Assembly: GCF_001625595.1 (NCBI RefSeq)
Contig: NZ_AUXT01000180.1
Location: forward strand, 1-45,105
Source of the DNA: Pseudoalteromonas luteoviolacea NCIMB 1942
GTDB taxonomy: Bacteria > Pseudomonadota > Gammaproteobacteria > Enterobacterales > Alteromonadaceae
DNA: 45,105 nucleotides
Reading direction: 5' to 3'
The notes under the pieces were generated by a model. That model was not told where the DNA came from. It did no database searches and was given only the letters and a program-made list of their open reading frames with translations. The position numbers and the translations under genes are program-made. Below, piece by piece: positions 35,929-45,050 of the stretch (the stretch's first letter is position 1; each line of letters opens with the position of its first letter).

Positions 35929-38001
35929 ATGATTGCACCCACCGCTCCAAAACGCTTTGCCTTATCGCCATTGATGCTGTGCATGGCCATCTCAGCCAAT
36001 GCACAGTCTCAACAAAAAGATATGGAGCATATTGAAGTTATTTATAAACGCAGCTCTATTACCTCTGAAATAACCGAAGATACTGAAAAGCTGATTGAAA
36101 TGCCTGGTGCAATGGGCGATCCATTGCGCGCAGTGTATGCTCTGCCCGGCGTTATTGCAGCCGGTGGTTCTATGAGTGAACCTGCCGTACGAGGCTCATC
36201 ACCAAGTGATAATATATTTGAAGTAGATTTTATGCCCGCAGGCTATATATTCCATGATTTTGGTAGCTCTATTTTCAATCGACATATTATCCAAGACTTT
36301 CAACTATATTCAGCAGGCTATGGCGCTGGATATAGTAATGCGACAGGTGCCGTATTTGACGTCACTCTACGGAACCCGAAATACCAACCAATCACAACAA
36401 CACTAGACTTCACCATGTTCAACGCTGGTTTTTTTGTTGAAGGTCAAGCAACAGAAAATACAGCTTTTTATGTTTCAGGGCGAAAAAGTACCCTACCGTT
36501 ATTTTTCAGTGAAGGGGAAGAGCTGGAAGATGATGACGGCGAGCCAAACGGTATAATCCTCAATGACGCACCAGATGATCATGATTACCAAGGCAAGTTT
36601 CTTTGGGATATTAACAGTAACAATACGCTGACCTTCAATTTTACTGGCGCTGAAGACTCAGCTGCGGCTGGGTTCAATGAGCGTTCTGAGTTAGCCAAAA
36701 AAACACCTGAATTCCAAGGGGATGCTAGATTTATTCGAGAGTTTAATAGCCAAAATATCCTCTGGGATCATTACAATAAAAAGTTTCACGTGCGTGTTGG
36801 GGTTGGTGCACTCGACCATTCAGGTCGACTAGAGTACGGTAAGCTAGCAACCAAAACATCGGGCTTTTTTGAACAAGAAAATGAAAAACAATATACCTAT
36901 AAAGCAAGATTTAACTACACATTCAATAATGAACATAGATTCATCTTTGACGCCGCTTACTTTGATAATGAAACATCATATGAATACGATACGTTTCAAT
37001 ATCTTTGTACCGAGTTAGACCCAGATTGCGACCTTAAAAAAGGTGAGCGTATTTCAGGAAAGCGCAGTATTGATGTGGACTCTGGGTTTGTCGGGGTGAC
37101 TCATGTTTGGCAACCCAATGTACTTTGGCAAACTGAAGTGGGTGTGCAAAGTCAGTACAATCGCTATACGGACGAAACCTTTACTTCGCCCAGAGCTGCT
37201 GTGAATTACTATGTAACACCAAATAGTGTTATCTCAGCGAAAATTGGTCGCTACAATCGCATGCAAGATGTGGAGCATATCCTGCCTGAAATTGGCAACC
37301 CACAACTTAAATCACAGGTTGCCACACACAGCACGTTAGGCTTTAGACAAGAGCTAGAGAATGAATGGTCATGGTCAGTTGAAGGTTATTACAAGACCAT
37401 GGAAGACCTACCACTTGCAATTGATGATGGTCCTGACGCGCACTTGCTGTACAACAACCAAGTAGAAGGCAGGGCGTATGGGGTTGATATTCTAATCAAC
37501 AAAAACAAAACGGATAACTGGTACGGTTGGGTTGCACTCAGTTACGCAAAAAGTGAGCGTACTGATTTGCGCCGCAACATCACTCGAGACTACTACGCCG
37601 ATACGCCATTGGTTTTTAACGCCGTATTCCACTACGAAATAAATGAGCTCTGGCAAGGTGGGTTTAACTTTACGGCACGCAGTGGTCAAGCTTATACACC
37701 AATTGTGGGTGTAAGAGAGAACCCAGATCATGAAGATCGCTTCCTACCCGTCTACGGCGACCCATTTTCTGAGCGCTTCAAAACCTATCACCGTTTAGAT
37801 GTGCGTTTTGAACGTAAAACACAATTATTTGGGCTAGATGGTAAGTTAATTTTTGAATTAATGAACGCTTATGGCCAAGACAACGTATCATACATAGATT
37901 TGGATTATGACAAAGTTAAATCAGTGAACGATTTATACATCAAAGAAGAAAATGATGATTTTGAAATAAGGCCCTCTATTGGCTTTAGCGTCACTTTCTA
38001 G
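35929..38001 (+). CDS. TonB-dependent outer membrane receptor
   Basis: A 690-aa outer membrane receptor. Signal peptide cut after Ala25 (ISANA), a possible TonB box near HIEVIYKRS, a plug domain (about 45-160: GDPLRAVYALPGVIAAGGSMSEPAVRGSSPSDNIFEVD; GAGYSNATGAVFDVTLR) and a beta-barrel ending in ...SIGFSVTF with the C-terminal phenylalanine. The ligand cannot be told; no ferric or vitamin transport genes adjoin. There is no N-terminal STN signalling domain. AAGGGA lies 7 nt before the ATG. Barrel strands near 410-470 match the usual receptor signature. Confidence 0.92.
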   Translation: MIAPTAPKRFALSPLMLCMAISANAQSQQKDMEHIEVIYKRSSITSEITEDTEKLIEMPGAMGDPLRAVYALPGVIAAGGSMSEPAVRGSSPSDNIFEVDFMPAGYIFHDFGSSIFNRHIIQDFQLYSAGYGAGYSNATGAVFDVTLRNPKYQPITTTLDFTMFNAGFFVEGQATENTAFYVSGRKSTLPLFFSEGEELEDDDGEPNGIILNDAPDDHDYQGKFLWDINSNNTLTFNFTGAEDSAAAGFNERSELAKKTPEFQGDARFIREFNSQNILWDHYNKKFHVRVGVGALDHSGRLEYGKLATKTSGFFEQENEKQYTYKARFNYTFNNEHRFIFDAAYFDNETSYEYDTFQYLCTELDPDCDLKKGERISGKRSIDVDSGFVGVTHVWQPNVLWQTEVGVQSQYNRYTDETFTSPRAAVNYYVTPNSVISAKIGRYNRMQDVEHILPEIGNPQLKSQVATHSTLGFRQELENEWSWSVEGYYKTMEDLPLAIDDGPDAHLLYNNQVEGRAYGVDILINKNKTDNWYGWVALSYAKSERTDLRRNITRDYYADTPLVFNAVFHYEINELWQGGFNFTARSGQAYTPIVGVRENPDHEDRFLPVYGDPFSERFKTYHRLDVRFERKTQLFGLDGKLIFELMNAYGQDNVSYIDLDYDKVKSVNDLYIKEENDDFEIRPSIGFSVTF

Positions 38002-38172
38002 GTAAAGATTTAGCGAATGATCTAAATAAGAGGTGATATAACCCATCACCTCACATATCTCTAACAAACAACCTACTCTCCTAAATAAGGCATGGCGAGC
38101 AAGCAATTGCCACTTGCGTTTTTCGCCACAGCCTTGCATGATCTGCGGGTTTATGACCTCTGGAGTATTTTC

Positions 38173-38451
38173 ATGCCAAAAGCTTGCGCCTATCACATCC
38201 TAGTTAAAACCGAAAAAGAGTGTTTAGCTATCAAAGCTAAATTAGACAAAGGTGGTGACTTTAACAAACTTGCGAAACAACACTCAACATGCCCCTCAAA
38301 GAAACGAGGTGGTGACTTAGGTGAATTTAACAAAGGTGACATGGTCAAAGCATTTGACGATGTGGTATTTAAAAAACCGTTATACGAAGTACATGGTCCA
38401 GTTAAAACAAAGTTTGGCTTTCACTTAATTAAGACGGTCTATCGTTCGTAA
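38173..38451 (+). CDS. ppiC: Parvulin-type peptidyl-prolyl isomerase PpiC
   Basis: A 92-aa cytosolic parvulin. The sequence AYHILVKTEKECLAIKAKL, KLAKQHSTCPSKKRGGDLGEFNKGDMVKAFDDVVF and TKFGFHLIKTVYR follows E. coli PpiC (93 aa) closely. The ATG at 38173 has TGGAG upstream; the frame runs 27 codons further, but that extension has no counterpart in the family. Small hairpins lie just past the stop (AAAACCTA/TAGGTTTT at 38458-38505), with no clear terminator. Confidence 0.95.
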   Translation: MPKACAYHILVKTEKECLAIKAKLDKGGDFNKLAKQHSTCPSKKRGGDLGEFNKGDMVKAFDDVVFKKPLYEVHGPVKTKFGFHLIKTVYRS

Positions 38452-38574
38452 AAAACGAAAACCTAGATTGCATAATCTAAAAAACAGATTGCTCTAATAG
38501 GTTTTAATCAATTTTCATCAAACTTAGTTGCACTATACTTACTGTCATTGCAAATACTAAGAGAGAATTGAGCT

Positions 38575-38838
38575 ATGTTTACTGTTATTTTTGGCCGTGA
38601 AGGCTGCCCTTACTGTGTACGTGCAAAAGAGCTAGCGACACGCTTGAAAGAATCGAGAGATGATTTTAACTTTCGCTATGTCGATATTAACAAAGAAGGG
38701 GTTAGTAAAGCGGACCTAGAAAAGTCAGCTGGTAAGCCTTGTAACACTGTACCGCAAATCTTTGTCGACCAAGATCACATTGGTGGTTTTGATGATTTTG
38801 AGGCTTATGCCAAGGAAAATTTGGGCTTATACCAGTAG
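38575..38838 (+). CDS. grxA: Glutaredoxin 1
   Basis: An 87-aa glutaredoxin that uses glutathione (made in part by the gshA product of this window) to reduce disulfides, for example in ribonucleotide reductase. Active site CPYC at 11-14, then TVPQIFVDQDHIGGFDDFEAY. The sequence VIFGREGCPYCVRAKELA and the ending KENLGLYQ point to GrxA (85 aa) rather than GrxC. A ribosome site AGAGAG precedes the ATG. Confidence 0.94.
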   Translation: MFTVIFGREGCPYCVRAKELATRLKESRDDFNFRYVDINKEGVSKADLEKSAGKPCNTVPQIFVDQDHIGGFDDFEAYAKENLGLYQ

Positions 38839-38937
38839 GCAAAAAAAAACTTTTGATTATTTTTTAGCCAATATCAATCACCTACAAATTTAATGCCAAT
38901 TTATACAAGCATTTATTTTTTCTTTACTGTACAATGC

Positions 38938-38961
38938 CGCCTCTTTTAAATTGTTGAGGCG
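38938..38961 (+). promoter_or_regulatory. Hairpin covering the deaD ribosome site
   Basis: CGCCTC (38938-38943) can pair perfectly with GAGGCG (38956-38961), which contains the GAGG ribosome site 7-8 nt before the deaD ATG. If the transcript starts upstream of 38938 the hairpin would hide the site. A TACAAT at 38930-38935 could instead start transcription inside it. Confidence 0.35.
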
Positions 38962-38966
38962 CATTA

Positions 38967-40886
38967 ATGTCAGAACCAGTAACGTTTGAATCTTTAGACC
39001 TTTCTCCTGCAATCCTTAAAGCAGTCGAAGAGCTAGGATATCAATCACCTTCTGAGATCCAGGCTCAATGTATACCGTTATTGCTAGAAAGAAAGGACGT
39101 ACTGGGACTAGCGCAAACGGGTACGGGCAAGACGGCAGCTTTCGCTCTGCCGCTATTAAACAATGTTGACGCATCCGTTAAGCAACCACAAATTTTAGTG
39201 CTGACTCCAACGCGCGAACTTGCATTGCAAGTTGCAGAGGCGTTTGAGCAGTATGCTAAGTACACTAGAGGCGTAGAAGTACTTGCGCTATATGGTGGAC
39301 AAAGTTATGGCGTGCAGCTAAGTGCACTTCGCCGTGGCGCACAGATCATCGTGGCAACTCCGGGGCGTTTAATCGACCATATTAACCGTAAGACCATTGA
39401 TCTTTCTAATCTAAATGCATTAGTACTAGACGAAGCAGATGAAATGCTACGCATGGGCTTTATCGATGATGTTGAAAACATCATGGAACAAACGCCAGAT
39501 GAAAAGCAAACATGTCTTTTCTCGGCAACTATGCCTAAGCAGATCCAATCTATCTGTTCTAAGTACCTAGATAATGCAGAGCAAGTTAAAATTACGCCAC
39601 GTAACTCAACTGTAGATACAATTGAGCAAGTATATTGGCGTGCAACAACGCACAAAAACAAAGCAATCGTACGCTTCTTAGAAGCTGAAGAATACGATGC
39701 TTCTATCGTGTTTGTACGTACTCGTAATGATACTGTTCAGCTTGCTGAGCTACTTGAGCGTGAAGGTTTCTCTGCTGCACCACTAAATGGTGACATGAAC
39801 CAACAGGCACGTGAACGCACAGTTGAAAGACTGAAAAGCGGTTTACTAGATATCGTTATCGCGACTGACGTTGCGGCACGTGGTCTAGATGTTGACCGTC
39901 TAAGCCTAGTTATCAACTACGATATCCCACAAGACAGTGAAGCATACGTACACCGTATTGGCCGTACAGGTCGTGCTGGTCGTAAAGGTAAAGCTATCTT
40001 GTTCGTTAAAGGTAACGAGCGTTACTTGTTACGTAACATCATGCGTCATACTCGCTCAGATATCGAGCAAGTTGAGCTACCAAGTGCAAAAATCGTTGAA
40101 CAAAAGCGTATTGAAGCACTTCAGAACAAGCTAAGCATGTCACTTGATCACAAAGACATTGAGTTCTTTAGCGAAGTAGCACAAGGTCTAGGTGAAAAGC
40201 TTGAACTAAGCCAAGAGCAACTTGCAGCAGCACTACTTTGTCTTGCTCAGCAGCAATCTCCGCTTAAAGTTGAAGAAATCAAAATTCAACAACGTGAGCG
40301 TCGTGAACGTGATGGCAACCGTGACCGTGATGGCCGCCGTGATGACAGACGTGGCGACCGTGGTGAGAAAAAAGGCCGTCGTAATAGCGCAGGCCCTATG
40401 GATACATATCGTATTGAAGTAGGTCGTGAACACGGTGTTCAAGTTAAGAACATTGTTGGTGCAATTGCGAATGAAGCTGACATCTCAAGTAAGTTTATCG
40501 GTGAAATCCGCTTGTTTGATGAGCACAGTACAGTTCAGCTTCCTCAGGATATGCCAGCTGATACACTAACTCACTTCCAAGGTGTTCATATTTGTCAACG
40601 TCCAATGAAGATGACTAAGAGCACACACCCAGCCGATCAAGCACGTGGCAATGGTGGTAATCGCCGAGAAGGTGGCAGACGTTTTGAAGAGCGTGGTGAG
40701 CGTCGTGATGGTGGTGAGCGTCGTGATGGTGGCCGCCGCTTTGAAGAGCGTGGTGAACGTCGTGATGGCGGTAAGCGTAGCTTCCGTGACCCTCGTAGCG
40801 ATAAGCGTCGTGACGGTAACAGAGATGGCAACCGTGATAACCGCCGTAAAAATAGCAACGAGCGTAACGAAATCAACTTCTCTTAA
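38967..40886 (+). CDS. deaD: DEAD-box RNA helicase DeaD/CsdA
   Basis: A 639-aa ATP-dependent RNA helicase, known for ribosome assembly and mRNA turnover in the cold. Motifs: Q motif GYQSPSEIQAQCIP, AQTGTGKTAA, PTRELALQ, DEAD (VLDEADEMLRMGF), SAT, and HRIGRTGRAGRKG. Next comes the DeaD-type RNA-binding domain (RIEVGREHGVQVKNIVGAIANEADIS, about 472-545). The tail from about 560 is a low-complexity arginine/glycine/glutamate region with tandem repeats. Only 128 nt separate it from grxA, so a long cold-shock leader like that of E. coli csdA is not evident, though it could reach into grxA. Confidence 0.97.
   Translation: MSEPVTFESLDLSPAILKAVEELGYQSPSEIQAQCIPLLLERKDVLGLAQTGTGKTAAFALPLLNNVDASVKQPQILVLTPTRELALQVAEAFEQYAKYTRGVEVLALYGGQSYGVQLSALRRGAQIIVATPGRLIDHINRKTIDLSNLNALVLDEADEMLRMGFIDDVENIMEQTPDEKQTCLFSATMPKQIQSICSKYLDNAEQVKITPRNSTVDTIEQVYWRATTHKNKAIVRFLEAEEYDASIVFVRTRNDTVQLAELLEREGFSAAPLNGDMNQQARERTVERLKSGLLDIVIATDVAARGLDVDRLSLVINYDIPQDSEAYVHRIGRTGRAGRKGKAILFVKGNERYLLRNIMRHTRSDIEQVELPSAKIVEQKRIEALQNKLSMSLDHKDIEFFSEVAQGLGEKLELSQEQLAAALLCLAQQQSPLKVEEIKIQQRERRERDGNRDRDGRRDDRRGDRGEKKGRRNSAGPMDTYRIEVGREHGVQVKNIVGAIANEADISSKFIGEIRLFDEHSTVQLPQDMPADTLTHFQGVHICQRPMKMTKSTHPADQARGNGGNRREGGRRFEERGERRDGGERRDGGRRFEERGERRDGGKRSFRDPRSDKRRDGNRDGNRDNRRKNSNERNEINFS
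40677..40772 (+). repeat. Tandem repeat in the deaD 3' end
   Basis: The segment encodes RRFEERGERRDGG twice with an intervening ERRDGG. The two copies are nearly identical at the DNA level, which marks a recent or easily slipping duplication within the disordered helicase tail. Confidence 0.85.
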
Positions 40887-40902
40887 GTTGACTGATTGAC
40901 TA

Positions 40903-40932
40903 AAAAAAGCCGCTTTTATTAGCGGCTTTTTT
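40903..40932. terminator. Bidirectional terminator between deaD and mtfA
   Basis: Perfect 12-bp stem AAAAAAGCCGCT / AGCGGCTTTTTT with a 6-nt loop, in the gap between convergent genes. Confidence 0.92.
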
Positions 40933-40965
40933 GTTTTCAGAATACGGTATAACCATTTACCGCCA

Positions 40966-41802
40966 TCATACCGCCCTCCCCAACCAATCTCTCGGGTCAA
41001 AGCGAAAATAACTCACTAATAAATTAAACAGCTCTGGGTTCTCTTGCTTGAGTTCAATTGGTTTCTCAATAAAAGTTTCTGTCAGCACCGCAAAATATTC
41101 TGCTTCATTGGTCGCCCCATACTCATGTATCACATGAGGCATATGGTACGCTAACTGCGTTTTAAGTTGACTGTAAGCACGCCCTAACACGTCGCCCCAC
41201 CTTTTATAACTAATTTCTTTTGGCAATTCAGGTGTACCATTGGTATTCCCTGCTTGCTGGTCGAGTTGATGTGCAAATTCGTGAAACACCAAGTTATGAC
41301 CATCGCCGGGCAAGCGGTTACCTTCAAGCACGTCATGCCAGCTCAAAACGAGGGTCCCCCCCGGCCAAGACTCCCCCTGCCTTACTGCAGTGTGGTAACT
41401 TACCAGACCCGCACTGTCTTTATTCGTCTGCGGGGCATAATACTGACTTGGGTATAACAGTATTTCTTTCACGTTTGGGTATAACGGCCATGCTTGATTG
41501 ATCACTAATAAACAAGCATCCGCTGCTATAATCAAGGCCATCGGTCGTGTCACTTTCAGTCCGTCCCGACCCAGTACGTTCTTTTCGCCTAAAAACCAGA
41601 CAATGTGCTTTTCTAACTTTTCTCTATCTCGGTCAGTCATATTGCGATAAATCGGCATATACTTTAGAAGCACTTTTTTATCAGCGCGTGATAGCGATTG
41701 CTGCTGGTATTTTCTTTGCCAAAAGTATCTTTTTATGTCGTCTAGGCGCCAATACACCATCACAAACACCACTAAAAAGATAAGTAACATTATATTAATC
41801 AT
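40966..41802 (-). CDS. mtfA: MtfA-family zinc metallopeptidase (M90) with N-terminal membrane helix
   Basis: A 278-aa protein of the MtfA (YeeI) family; in E. coli MtfA binds the Mlc repressor and is a zinc aminopeptidase. The site HEFAH lies at 174-178 with NEAEYFAVLTETF further on supplying the third ligand region. Other family stretches are ILLYPSQY and GGTLVLSWHDVLEG. Unlike E. coli MtfA it begins with a hydrophobic helix (IMLLIFLVVFVMVYW, about 4-18), so it is probably membrane-anchored. Whether it acts on an Mlc homologue here is unknown. Confidence 0.88.
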   Translation of the reverse strand: MINIMLLIFLVVFVMVYWRLDDIKRYFWQRKYQQQSLSRADKKVLLKYMPIYRNMTDRDREKLEKHIVWFLGEKNVLGRDGLKVTRPMALIIAADACLLVINQAWPLYPNVKEILLYPSQYYAPQTNKDSAGLVSYHTAVRQGESWPGGTLVLSWHDVLEGNRLPGDGHNLVFHEFAHQLDQQAGNTNGTPELPKEISYKRWGDVLGRAYSQLKTQLAYHMPHVIHEYGATNEAEYFAVLTETFIEKPIELKQENPELFNLLVSYFRFDPRDWLGRAV

Positions 41803-41867
41803 ACTTGCTCATATACTGTGCTTTTTAATTTAAGTGTGTGCATATCTGCGCCTTTTCAACAATTTTT

Positions 41868-41876
41868 TGGTAAAAT
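41868..41876 (+). promoter_or_regulatory. Extended -10 promoter of the helicase gene
   Basis: TGG-TAAAAT is an extended -10 element; transcription would begin near 41883. This lies downstream of the earlier in-frame GTG (41834) and so supports the ATG at 41906 as the start. Confidence 0.5.
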
Positions 41877-41905
41877 CCCGAAAAAAGTACCTAGAAATAA
41901 AAATC

Positions 41906-44236
41906 ATGTCGCTACCTATCGAGTCGATAAAAATTCAATTTTTAAACACAATTTCAAAGCAAGATGTTGTGGTCACAGCTGCAACAGGCTCAGGAAAATC
42001 CACACAACTGCCAATATGGGCAGCTACCCAAGGCAAAGTATTAATCGTTGAGCCGAGGCGTATTGCTTGCACATCACTTGCGGAATATGTAGCGTCACTC
42101 TGTCACACTTCGCTTGGCGATAAAGTCGGTTATGCCATTCGATTTGAAACCATATTTAACGATGATACAAACATCATTTTTGTCACTCCAGGCGTCGCAC
42201 TTAGGTGGTACTTTGAAGACAAGCTAGCCGCTTTTTCACATGTTGTGCTTGATGAATTTCACGAGCGCAGGTGGGACATGGATTTACTACTCGCACTACT
42301 AAAACAACACAGTCAACACCGACTCGTACTTACTTCCGCTACTTTGAATGCAGATAGGTTGAGCCGTTATTTAGATGCACCAGTCCTACACAGCGAAGGC
42401 AATATGTACCCTGTGGAAGAATGTTTTATTGCCAAAGAGCCGCGAGCGATGCCAAAAAAAGAGCAACTTACCGACAGGGTTGTGGCAGCATGCGAGCGTG
42501 CTCAAACAATGACAGCAGACGATATCCTCGTTTTCTTGCCTGGCAAAGGGGAAATTTTATCATGCCAGTCTGCACTAAAGTCTCTTGATGCTTTAGTCGT
42601 GCCTCTCTATAGCGGGTGCAGTAAATCACAACAGCAGCTGGCGCTGGAACAGCAACAACAACAGCGCATAATTCTCGCGACAAACGTTGCGGAAACGTCC
42701 CTTACCATTCCTAATGTAACATGCGTCATTGATTCTGGTTTAGAAAGACGCACTCACCTTAGAAATGGCAAAACAGTTCTGGGGTTAGACGCCATTGGTC
42801 GAGACTCAGCCAAGCAGCGCTTGGGCCGAGCTGGTCGAACGCAAGCAGGGTTCTGCATTAGACTTTACGGTCAATACGCACCACTTATTGAACGCACACC
42901 TCCAGAAATACAACGAGAAGCCCTCACTGAGCTCGTCTTGGCCGCGGGGTGCGCGTCGCAAGGGGTTGACTCACTAGCATTTATAGACCCACTTCCAGAC
43001 GCCTCTAAAGAACGCGCCCTGAAAATACTCACTCGCATCGGTGCACTGGATACTCAACAAATCGCTACCAAGTTGGGGAATTTACTCTACCCTTTACCGG
43101 TTGACGCTGAACTTGGGCAGATTATCGCTCAAATGCCTTCTGGCGCACTTAAACAAGCAGCGATTGATGTTATCTCGGTGATATCAGTGCCCGCTCGTGT
43201 TTATCAGCTACCAAATCATCTTGAGCAACTCGAACAACTCAACACACTACTGCCGAATGGCTGCGACATAGAGCTCGTAATCGCATTGCTCAGAAGCAAG
43301 CTGGACGGTTTGTTACAGATAGAATCAGAGGCGTTAAACGAAGCCAAACAATTTAGTAATCAATTGCGCGAGGCCTTTTCTCTTCCTGATCTAGAGCACG
43401 CAGCAAGTTATGATAGAGCAGCGCTGATCAATGCCATAGCAGCCATAAAACCTGAGTGGGTATTTGTAAAAAGACAGAACCGCCGTGGAGGCTTCGGAAA
43501 TGGAGAAGTTGAAGTCTCGCCCTCGAACACGTCCAGAGTCACCGAAAACACAGATGCCATGTTGGTATTAGACACCTTTGCTTTAGCCGGGAAAGGCACT
43601 AAGCAAGCAATGACCATGGCAACCCTAGCTGCGCCAATACCTTTAAAATCTGTGGCGAGTTTGGGGCTAGCAACCCCCATACTAAGTCACGCATATAAGG
43701 ATGAACGAGGCATACAAATTGAAGCAGTTCTTCAGTATGCAGGTGTTACCATTTCTAAACAAACTATGATTGCAGAGGGTGACAACCTAATCGATGCGTG
43801 TGTCATGTTAATTGAATCTGGTGATTTGTTTTCCGGTTTATATGGCACACTATGCCACAGTTTTGAGGAACATAAACTGTACTATCAACATGAAAAGATC
43901 GATATTAACCTTCCAGCGGTTAATCAGTATATTCACAGCCGACTGAAACAGTTAGGTATTAACCAAGCTGAGGATTTAGAATTAATCGAAGAGTGCGATT
44001 TATATTATCAAGAAGTCGAAAGCTGGATATTAGCGCCTTTTATTGAAAAGCACCCTATAAAAGTCATTCTTCCTGAGCTGAAGCTATCTGTAAGCTACAA
44101 TTTTTTATCTAAACGAATTTTAATTGAGTATATATCTGGTGCAAGAAAAGATGCCCCAAAACGCTGGGAATTGCCAAGTTGGCAGGGGTATAAAATCAAA
44201 TATAAAAAAGCGAGTAAAGTCGTTGAAATGAAATAA
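41906..44236 (+). CDS. hrpB: DEAH-box ATP-dependent helicase, HrpB-like
   Basis: A 776-aa superfamily 2 helicase (E. coli HrpB 809). From this start: P-loop ATGSGKST (26-33), VEPRRIAC, DEFHERR (116-122), TSATLN, FLPGKGEI, ATNVAETSLTIPNV and QRLGRAGRTQAGF, then the HrpB-type C-terminal regions (LAAGCASQGVDSLAF; VESWILAPF...LPELKLSV). The DEFH version of the DEAH box is typical of HrpB. Its cellular RNA target is not known. The ATG has a weak ribosome site; a GTG 24 codons upstream is open but lies before the probable promoter. Confidence 0.9.
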   Translation: MSLPIESIKIQFLNTISKQDVVVTAATGSGKSTQLPIWAATQGKVLIVEPRRIACTSLAEYVASLCHTSLGDKVGYAIRFETIFNDDTNIIFVTPGVALRWYFEDKLAAFSHVVLDEFHERRWDMDLLLALLKQHSQHRLVLTSATLNADRLSRYLDAPVLHSEGNMYPVEECFIAKEPRAMPKKEQLTDRVVAACERAQTMTADDILVFLPGKGEILSCQSALKSLDALVVPLYSGCSKSQQQLALEQQQQQRIILATNVAETSLTIPNVTCVIDSGLERRTHLRNGKTVLGLDAIGRDSAKQRLGRAGRTQAGFCIRLYGQYAPLIERTPPEIQREALTELVLAAGCASQGVDSLAFIDPLPDASKERALKILTRIGALDTQQIATKLGNLLYPLPVDAELGQIIAQMPSGALKQAAIDVISVISVPARVYQLPNHLEQLEQLNTLLPNGCDIELVIALLRSKLDGLLQIESEALNEAKQFSNQLREAFSLPDLEHAASYDRAALINAIAAIKPEWVFVKRQNRRGGFGNGEVEVSPSNTSRVTENTDAMLVLDTFALAGKGTKQAMTMATLAAPIPLKSVASLGLATPILSHAYKDERGIQIEAVLQYAGVTISKQTMIAEGDNLIDACVMLIESGDLFSGLYGTLCHSFEEHKLYYQHEKIDINLPAVNQYIHSRLKQLGINQAEDLELIEECDLYYQEVESWILAPFIEKHPIKVILPELKLSVSYNFLSKRILIEYISGARKDAPKRWELPSWQGYKIKYKKASKVVEMK

Positions 44237-44261
44237 AAATGGCGCTCAAGGCGCCATTTTT
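44235..44261. terminator. Bidirectional terminator after the helicase gene
   Basis: Stem AAAAATGGCGC / GCGCCATTTTT with a 5-nt loop in the 30-bp gap between convergent genes; its A and T runs suit both strands. Confidence 0.92.
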
Positions 44262-44266
44262 ATCTA

Positions 44267-44875
44267 TTAACAGCTAACTGGGTTTTCGTGATCACCCCAA
44301 CATGGCGCATCTTTCGCCTTCACTGGAATATAAGTAGAAGAGATATCAGTGTAACCATCGTTGTCAGTCACCCTAATTTTGACTTTGGTAGAAAAACTTG
44401 GGAAAGTATCCCTCCAGCTCAAATACTTGTAGCTACCAGAAAGTGTGCCCTGATATACGTTGTCTACCCAGTATTCTACCTTCGAAATTTGACCATCTCT
44501 ATCCGTTGATAGGTTGCGGATAACCACTCGGGCCCTCGTACTATCACTATTAAACTGAGCATCCAATTTAACTCTTGCTTGTGGAGTATAATCACATTTT
44601 CTTACGTTAGCAGTTTCATTGTGTGAGAAAGGCACGGACGCACTACAGGATGCAGTTCTACCATTAACTACCTGACTGACAAAAGCAATGTTTGAAGCAC
44701 TATTATATACATAGCGTGAAATATACTGGCCGCCTGCATAACAGCTTACATTACCACTATATACTGGTGAAGTTACTGCTTGTGTACGGCAATTTACTTG
44801 CTGTTCACCAGCAACAGCGTATTGACTAATTCCAAAAAATGCTGAAACGACAGCACCAAAAATCATTTTACTCAT
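44267..44875 (-). CDS. Unknown secreted cysteine-containing protein
   Basis: A 202-aa protein with a Sec signal peptide ending AVA at 20-22. The mature part has six cysteines (29, 45, 77, 94, and CWGD...VSC at the end, the last residue being Cys202), probably in disulfides. The second half (LDAQFNSDSTRARVVIRNLSTDRDG; KVEYWVDNVYQGTLSGSY; STKVKIRVTDNDGYTD) looks like one immunoglobulin/PKD-type beta-sandwich, and such domains are common in secreted enzymes and adhesins, but no catalytic domain is present. AAGGAG lies 7 nt before the ATG. The very AT-rich DNA upstream is unlike the rest of the window. No function is proposed. Confidence 0.75.
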   Translation of the reverse strand: MSKMIFGAVVSAFFGISQYAVAGEQQVNCRTQAVTSPVYSGNVSCYAGGQYISRYVYNSASNIAFVSQVVNGRTASCSASVPFSHNETANVRKCDYTPQARVKLDAQFNSDSTRARVVIRNLSTDRDGQISKVEYWVDNVYQGTLSGSYKYLSWRDTFPSFSTKVKIRVTDNDGYTDISSTYIPVKAKDAPCWGDHENPVSC

Positions 44876-44880
44876 ATTTA

Positions 44881-45050
44881 TTCTCCTTAATTTCGATAAA
44901 AATATAACAACAACAAAACAACTTGTAAAGAAATTAAAATCAATAAATATCTTAATAAGAAATTAAAAGTAAAATATAAAAAACAACAAAAACATTATAT
45001 AAACCACCTTAAAATCAATTAAACCAAAAAAGCATGACTCATATAAAACC
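44881..45050. other. Extremely AT-rich intergenic region
   Basis: About 150 bases made almost wholly of A and T with many A runs on the plus strand, upstream of the secreted-protein gene. Such tracts bind H-NS-like silencers and often hold several overlapping -10-like sequences; none can be singled out. I see no gene between 44876 and the window end. Confidence 0.6.

Noticed and set aside
38030..38052. GAGGTGAT/ATCACCTC hairpin after the TonB receptor gene
   Set aside because: A real inverted repeat, but with no U run it cannot be called a terminator, and nothing else supports a role.
37933..38196. Minus-strand 87-codon frame across the receptor/ppiC gap
   Set aside because: Overlaps the receptor C-terminus and the ppiC start; no supporting signals.
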